DNA of 64,000 nt, taken from an uncultured Atopobium sp. Its GTDB lineage: Bacteria; Actinomycetota; Coriobacteriia; Coriobacteriales; Atopobiaceae. The notes beneath the pieces are model-generated. The model saw only the letters and a program-made list of their open reading frames with translations. It was not told the DNA's origin and made no database searches. The position numbers and the translations under genes were made by a program. Positions 60,257 to 64,000 of the stretch are shown piece by piece. Within the stretch, counting starts at the first letter, position 1, and the number at the start of each line of letters is the position of its first letter. The stretch lies in assembly GCA_916715765.1 (NCBI GenBank), contig CAKAPG010000002.1, positions 1 through 64,000 of the forward strand. Direction: 5' to 3'.

Positions 60257-60308
60257 GCTGGTCCTAACTCTGAAACACTAAACCTATACGTAAAGCTCTA
60301 TGTGGAAC

Positions 60309-60335
60309 TGGGTAGGCAAATCTCTGCCTACCCAG
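60309..60335 (-). repeat. Perfect hairpin between the binding-protein and permease genes
   Basis: CTGGGTAGGCA (60309-60319) pairs with TGCCTACCCAG (60325-60335). No T-run follows on the minus strand. Such intergenic stems commonly stabilise the binding-protein mRNA so more of it is made than the membrane parts. Confidence 0.6.
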
Positions 60336-60395
60336 TATAATCTGCCACTCAGACCTTGAGCAACAGCATTGTTTAGTTGCTTATCCGCGTGATGT

Positions 60396-61535
60396 TTACT
60401 CGGTCTTAAAGCGGCTATCTCCGCCACCAAGTGCCTGCATAACGTCCTTGACATACTGCTCGGTGTTTTTCTTAGCATCTTCGAAGTTGTAGTCCATAAC
60501 GTTATTTGGATCAAGACCGTACTCGGTAGCAATCTCTGGCTGCTTTGCATTATCAAGTACCAAGAACTGGTAAGAGCCGTTCTTCTGAGCAAGATCGACG
60601 CATGCTGGGGACAATGCATACTCGATCCAGAGCTTAGCGGCGTTTGGATGTGCTGCGCCCTTGAAGATTGCGGTTGCACCAACCTCGTATGATGCGCCAG
60701 AGCTTGGAATCTGAAGACCAACGTTTTCATGCTCTTGGTCAACAATCTGATAAATACCATCGTGGAGCATACCAATTCCGATGGTGCACTCACCGGCTCC
60801 AATAGCCTTGGAAGGACCAGAGCCACTCTTGGTGTACTGAGCAATGTTCTTATCAAGGTCAACAAGATACTGAATGCCCTGATCGTGACCGTACTTCTGA
60901 ATAACGGTGTTGATAATCAGCTTTGCAGTACCGGCAGTGTTGTAGTTAGAAGACCAAATAAGACCTTTATATTTAGGATCAATAAGGTCCTTATAGTCCT
61001 GAGGCACGTCAAGCTTAAGGCGCCCAAGCTCTTCCTTATCGTACAGAATACCAAGGATGCCCTTATAAATTCCGTACCAGTCCTTATTGGTGCTTTTGAA
61101 CTTATCAGAAATAAGATGTGATGCGTTCTTTGGTTCGTACTGCTCAAGAAGACCCTTTGAGGAGGTAACATTGTAAGGGTCTGTTGTGCCACCAAACCAA
61201 ACGTCTGCTGATGGATGACCGTTCTCTTCCTCAATCTTTGCAGCAACCTCGCCAGTTGACAGGCGCTGTGCCTGAACGTCAATGCCATACAGACTCTTGA
61301 AGTTGGCGCAAACTGCGTTTAGATACTCTTCCTCACAAGAGCCGTAAACAATCAGCTTACCCTCTTCTTTTGCTGCCTTTACCAGCTCTTCTGGTGCACC
61401 AACAGTATCGGTAGAGTTGGTGTCAGATTCTTTTTTCTCGCCAGTATCAGAATCAGACTTTTTACAGGCTGTGATACCCAAACCTGCTACAACTGCACTG
61501 ACACCAAAAAAGTTTCGACGAGTAAGGTTTGACAT
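60396..61535 (-). CDS. fbpA: ABC transporter substrate-binding lipoprotein (FbpA/AfuA type)
   Basis: This 379-residue lipoprotein has an N-terminal RRNFFGVSAVVAGLGITAC with a lipobox Cys24 and a twin-arginine-like LTRRNFF, then a Ser/Asp/Lys-rich linker and a type II binding fold (GKLIVYGSCEEEYLNAVC, DVWFGGTTDPYNVTSSKGLLEQY, NYNTAGTAKLIINTV). The family imports ferric iron or hexose phosphates. The ligand residues cannot be told by eye, so fbp names are family labels. Confidence 0.85.
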   Translation of the reverse strand: MSNLTRRNFFGVSAVVAGLGITACKKSDSDTGEKKESDTNSTDTVGAPEELVKAAKEEGKLIVYGSCEEEYLNAVCANFKSLYGIDVQAQRLSTGEVAAKIEEENGHPSADVWFGGTTDPYNVTSSKGLLEQYEPKNASHLISDKFKSTNKDWYGIYKGILGILYDKEELGRLKLDVPQDYKDLIDPKYKGLIWSSNYNTAGTAKLIINTVIQKYGHDQGIQYLVDLDKNIAQYTKSGSGPSKAIGAGECTIGIGMLHDGIYQIVDQEHENVGLQIPSSGASYEVGATAIFKGAAHPNAAKLWIEYALSPACVDLAQKNGSYQFLVLDNAKQPEIATEYGLDPNNVMDYNFEDAKKNTEQYVKDVMQALGGGDSRFKTE

Positions 61536-61686
61536 AAGAACTCTTTTCTCTCCTTGTGGTTACCCACAGTGCCAATGAAAAGAACATACTCCTGAGTAAA
61601 TCGTACTCAAACTTTTTCGAAAATATTTCAACTATTCGATAAGTGGCTGATATTGGCGGCTATCGGTATATTTTTGCGGCTATGCA

Positions 61687-61717
61687 AAAAGGCCAGGGAG
61701 AAAATCCCTGGCCTTGA
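61687..61717 (-). terminator. Terminator of the tRNA-Ile/tRNA-Ala unit
   Basis: AAGGCCAGGGA pairs with TCCCTGGCCTT, followed on the minus strand by TTTTTGC, just beyond tRNA-Ala. Confidence 0.85.
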
Positions 61718-61722
61718 ACATT

Positions 61723-61798
61723 TGGTGGAGAATAGGGGGATCGAACCCCTGACCTCAGGCTTGCAAAGCCCGCGCTCTCCCAGCTGAGCTAATTCCCC
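61723..61798 (-). tRNA. tRNA-Ala (anticodon TGC)
   Basis: A 76-nt tRNA with encoded CCA, acceptor GGGGAAT/ATTCTCC, D arm AGCTCAGCTGGGAGAGC, anticodon loop TTTGCAA and T arm TTCGATC. Confidence 0.95.
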
Positions 61799-61835
61799 GT
61801 ACTGACTTCTGGTTGGGCCCAGAAGGTTTTAATAA

Positions 61836-61870
61836 TCACCCCAACGGCGACTCGGCTAACGTTGGGGTGA
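61836..61870 (-). repeat. Hairpin between tRNA-Ile and tRNA-Ala
   Basis: TCACCCCAACG (61836-61846) pairs perfectly with CGTTGGGGTGA (61860-61870). It is probably an RNA processing structure in the tRNA precursor. Confidence 0.55.
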
Positions 61871-61886
61871 CTATTGTCACATAAAG

Positions 61887-61963
61887 TGGTGGGCCTGACA
61901 AGGTTTGAACTTGTGACCTCCCGGTTATCAGCCGGACGCTCTGACCAACTGAGCTACAGGCCC
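61887..61963 (-). tRNA. tRNA-Ile (anticodon GAT)
   Basis: A 77-nt tRNA with encoded CCA, acceptor GGGCCTG/CAGGCCC, D arm AGCTCAGTTGGTCAGAGC, anticodon loop CTGATAA and T arm TTCAAAC. It precedes tRNA-Ala on the minus strand. Confidence 0.95.
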
Positions 61964-62131
61964 AACGCAGGGAAAAATAATACCTCCATAATTCTCATAG
62001 GTCAACACTTTTTTTGTTTTGTTTTAAACTTTCTTGAAACTGGGTATGAAATGAGAACAGAGAGTCGTAGACTATCTGCCCAAAGATTGATAAAAGACGT
62101 GCTATTTGGAGTATTTGTGTCGCTGAAGCGT

Positions 62132-62623
62132 ATGGACATACAGACAGTTGTTGTCGGAGGAGGACCTATCTCTTCCGTAATTGTTCTGCGTCTTCATGAC
62201 CCACGCGGCGTCTCTTCTTTAAGTCTTCCTATCAAGATTGGCAACATTGAGGCATCTGCTATTAGTCTTGGCATTGATCAAGAATCTACCGAGAGACCTC
62301 TAACGCATGACCTTCTCCGCTCCGTTCTTGATTCTTTGGATGCAGATATCAAAAGCGTACGCATTGTTGGTGTTCGTGGCACCACGTTTTTCTCGCAAAT
62401 TGAGCTTATCTCCAAAGAGGGAGAGCATATTTACGTGGACGCTCGCCCATCCGACGCAATTGCGCTGGCAGTCAGAACAAACGCTCCCATCTTTGCAGAC
62501 GAGAGCGTTCTAGAAATTGCTGCTGCTCCAGACTTTACTGATGTCGAGAAGGACGTTCAGGCCCAAGAGCTTGAGGAATTCCGCCAGTTTATTGAGGACG
62601 TCTCCCCTGAGGATTTCTCATAA
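62132..62623 (+). CDS. Bifunctional nuclease family (DUF151) protein
   Basis: This 163-residue protein has VVVGGGPISSVIVLRLHDP, LPIKIGNIEASAISLGID, RPLTHDLLRSVLDSL, GTTFFSQIELIS and YVDARPSDAIALAVRTNAPIFADE, all DUF151/BFN marks. The family has DNase/RNase reports and unclear roles. I chose ATG 62132 because the family starts there (MDIQTVVV). An ATG at 62051 would add 27 residues, and the frame is open into the tRNA-Ile region. Ribosome binding sites at both are weak. It lies opposite to gyrA. Confidence 0.8.
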   Translation: MDIQTVVVGGGPISSVIVLRLHDPRGVSSLSLPIKIGNIEASAISLGIDQESTERPLTHDLLRSVLDSLDADIKSVRIVGVRGTTFFSQIELISKEGEHIYVDARPSDAIALAVRTNAPIFADESVLEIAAAPDFTDVEKDVQAQELEEFRQFIEDVSPEDFS

Positions 62624-62712
62624 ATCCTGCTCTATGGCTTACTTTTAAACAATTGACTCATCTTTTATATAAAAAATCATTACCGTTAGCGCGCTGATTT
62701 TCTCGGTAAACG

Positions 62713-62747
62713 AAAAGAGCCCAAGGGAATTACCCCTTGAGCTCTTC
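62713..62747 (-). terminator. Terminator of gyrA
   Basis: AAGAGCCCAAGGG pairs with the CCCTTGAGCTCTT region around AATTAC (one G-U), with TTTTCG on the minus strand, 23 bases past the gyrA stop. Confidence 0.75.
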
Positions 62748-62769
62748 AAATTACGTATAGCTGAAATGC

Positions 62770-64000
62770 TTATTCGTCATCATCCAGCAGTGAATCGTCC
62801 AGTACTTCCTCTTCATCTCCAAGGTCAACGGACTCTGCCTCATCAGCATCACGAGCGCCCGCTGCCATCAGATCAAGCATGCCTTGGTTCTCTGCGTGCT
62901 TAGGAGCCTTCTTCTTGTTGGCAACCATACGAGCAACAGCAGAAACAATGTCGCTACCAGAGAGATTCATGACCTTAACACCCTGCGTAGAGCGACCCAG
63001 CTTGGAGATGTCGCCAGCCTTGACGCGGATTACAACGCCCTCCTCGGACATGATCATAATCTCGTGCTGAGGACCAACAACACGGCAAGCAACCAGGTTA
63101 CCCTTCTTCTCTGTCATTGTGATGGTAAAGACGCCCTGGCCACCACGCTTATGGACTGGATACTCAGAGATTGCGGTGCGCTTTCCGTAGCCCTTCTCGG
63201 TAATAACAAAGAGGTCACCATTACCATTGGTAATCTCCATGCCAAGCATAGTTGCGTCGCCCTTGAGCGTAATACCACGGACGCCTGAGGTGCCACGGCC
63301 CATGCTTCTTGCCTCAGCCTCGTCAAACAGGATTGCCTTGCCGTCAGAGGAGCACAGAACAACCTTGTCACCTGGGTGGACGCGGCGGACGTTAACCAGC
63401 TCGTCGCCGTCCTTGAGGTTAATTGCAATGAGGCCGTCCTTGCGTGTACGGTCGTACTCAGACATTGCAGTCTTCTTAACCATACCCTGCTTGGTAGCAA
63501 ACATCAGGTAGTTGTCTTCTGGGAAGTCGCGGGTAGTAATAACTGCCTTGACCTTCTCGCCCTCTGCAAGCGTCTCGATGACGTTGATGATGGCACTACC
63601 CTTAGTAGTTCTGTTGCCAACAGGAAGCTCGTGGACCTTGAGGCGGTACACCTTACCAAAGTTGGTAAAGAACAGCACGTAATCGTGGGTAGAAGCAACA
63701 AAGAGGTTCTCGACAAAGTCGTTCTCTTTGAGAGAGACGCCCTGAACACCCTTGCCGCCGCGTTTCTGAGAGCGATAAATCTCAACAGGAACGCGCTTTA
63801 CGTAGCCTGCGTGAGTAACGGTGACAACCATATCCTCTTCGGCGATAAGATCCTCAACGTCCAGGTTCTGAATGTCCTGGTCAGAGATTTGCGTACGACG
63901 CTTGTCGGCGTAGCGGTTGGAAATCTCACGGAGCTCATCAGCAATAACTGCCAAGATCTTTTCCTCGTGGGCGAGAAGATCCTCGTAGTAGGCAATATCA
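62770..64000 (-). CDS. gyrA: DNA gyrase subunit A, C-terminal part (runs off right edge)
   Basis: This partial gene of about 410 codons is open to the window edge, where it reads IAYYEDLLAHEEKILAVIADELREI. It holds the end of the coiled-coil/tower region and the beta-pinwheel that wraps DNA, with the GyrA box SQKRGGKGVQG and later blades such as GRGTSGVRGITLKGD. The tail is acidic (EEVLDDSLLDDDE). The last 47 bases contain one GGCGAGAA motif (63970-63977), and another lies at 63554. Order gyrA, tRNA-Ile, tRNA-Ala is shared with other actinobacteria. Confidence 0.95.
   Translation of the reverse strand, partial: DIAYYEDLLAHEEKILAVIADELREISNRYADKRRTQISDQDIQNLDVEDLIAEEDMVVTVTHAGYVKRVPVEIYRSQKRGGKGVQGVSLKENDFVENLFVASTHDYVLFFTNFGKVYRLKVHELPVGNRTTKGSAIINVIETLAEGEKVKAVITTRDFPEDNYLMFATKQGMVKKTAMSEYDRTRKDGLIAINLKDGDELVNVRRVHPGDKVVLCSSDGKAILFDEAEARSMGRGTSGVRGITLKGDATMLGMEITNGNGDLFVITEKGYGKRTAISEYPVHKRGGQGVFTITMTEKKGNLVACRVVGPQHEIMIMSEEGVVIRVKAGDISKLGRSTQGVKVMNLSGSDIVSAVARMVANKKKAPKHAENQGMLDLMAAGARDADEAESVDLGDEEEVLDDSLLDDDE

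Larger units (their letters stand above)
93..63977. repeat. Dispersed octamer GGCGAGAA/TTCTCGCC (28 copies)
   Basis: By eye I count 28 copies. TTCTCGCC on the plus strand starts at 504, 5006, 8354, 9850, 11397, 28981, 33180, 40780, 49775, 50680, 52789, 54705, 57430, 61435 and 63554. GGCGAGAA on the plus strand starts at 93, 9550, 11853, 18476, 29488, 31816, 38435, 45515, 46368, 50652, 55968, 57410 and 63970. About 2 are expected by chance in 64 kb. The base before TTCTCGCC is a pyrimidine in 27 of 28 copies and the base after is A in 19, giving a consensus near YTTCTCGCCA. The two orientations are balanced. About ten copies lie between genes, and none falls between 11861 and 18475. Function is inferred only: this resembles DNA uptake sequences. 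Confidence 0.85.

Noticed and set aside
93..63977. The octamer as a restriction or methylation site
   Set aside because: It is not palindromic and such sites are usually depleted, not enriched; kept as an uptake-like signal instead.

Overview
The window looks like the chromosome of a host-associated, fermentative Coriobacteriia member (Atopobium/Lancefieldella/Olsenella type). This is inferred from protein style and gene order: a gyrA - tRNA-Ile - tRNA-Ala run as in actinobacteria, the rpsF-ssb-rpsR-rplI-dnaB block, an LPETG-anchored surface protein, a class B sortase and very small SemiSWEET sugar transporters. The name is not proven by the sequence. Most of the window is ordinary core genome read from the minus strand.

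Layout. 0.2-5 kb: a DXS-like enzyme and an EF-G-like GTPase, separated by a 0.8 kb spacer with a MITE-like inverted repeat. 5-9.4 kb: an SPFH protein, a ribbon-helix-helix protein and an ABC exporter with Pro/Ala tails, preceded by 0.8 kb of repeat-rich DNA with a 31-nt periodic repeat. 10-12.5 kb: a lactate/malate-type dehydrogenase and an RlmCD/TrmA-type rRNA methyltransferase. 12.5-18.2 kb: an accessory mosaic holding a duplicated 3' fragment of that methyltransferase gene, a lone membrane protein, an unfamiliar cassette (HTH-DUF4357 regulator, 224-aa soluble protein, 482-aa membrane protein), an alpha/beta hydrolase and an antitoxin without its toxin; part of it lies between 24-bp direct repeats. 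18.2-28 kb: a nucleoside phosphorylase, an ATC-hydrolase-like protein, a CPBP protease, the LPETG protein, two SemiSWEETs, TrmL and a Pit phosphate transporter with its DUF47 partner. 28-35 kb: purF-purM-purN, sortase B, purE and a pyridoxal kinase. 35.6-47.6 kb: a membrane protein, an ABC exporter, a Nudix hydrolase, a DegV-PurD fusion, purA, dnaB, rplI, a DUF2232 protein, rpsR, ssb and rpsF. 47.9-53 kb: a DUF4013 protein with a Pro/Ala tail, two tRNA-Ser genes, a TRIC-family protein and typA. 53-61.5 kb: a tagatose/fructose PTS operon with a divergent LacI regulator, and an Fbp/Afu-type ABC importer. 61.7-64 kb: tRNA-Ala, tRNA-Ile, a bifunctional-nuclease-family protein and the 3' part of gyrA, which runs off the right edge.

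How the genes work together. The purine genes (purF, M, N, E, D, A) are spread over three loci and cover much of IMP and AMP synthesis. Replication and translation genes share one long block. Sugar uptake and use is spread over the PTS operon, the SemiSWEETs and the Fbp/Afu importer.

Most notable signals. (1) The octamer GGCGAGAA/TTCTCGCC occurs 28 times by my manual count, against about 2 expected. It lies on both strands, is enriched between genes, is paired inside two terminator hairpins and is absent from the accessory island. It behaves like a DNA-uptake-type signal. (2) The 13.8-16.9 kb cassette is a candidate undescribed, possibly defensive, system. (3) A perfect 11-bp hairpin hides the Shine-Dalgarno sequence of one SemiSWEET gene. 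(4) A 31-nt periodic repeat array lies upstream of the SPFH operon. (5) DegV is fused to PurD, with an apparent internal start for PurD.
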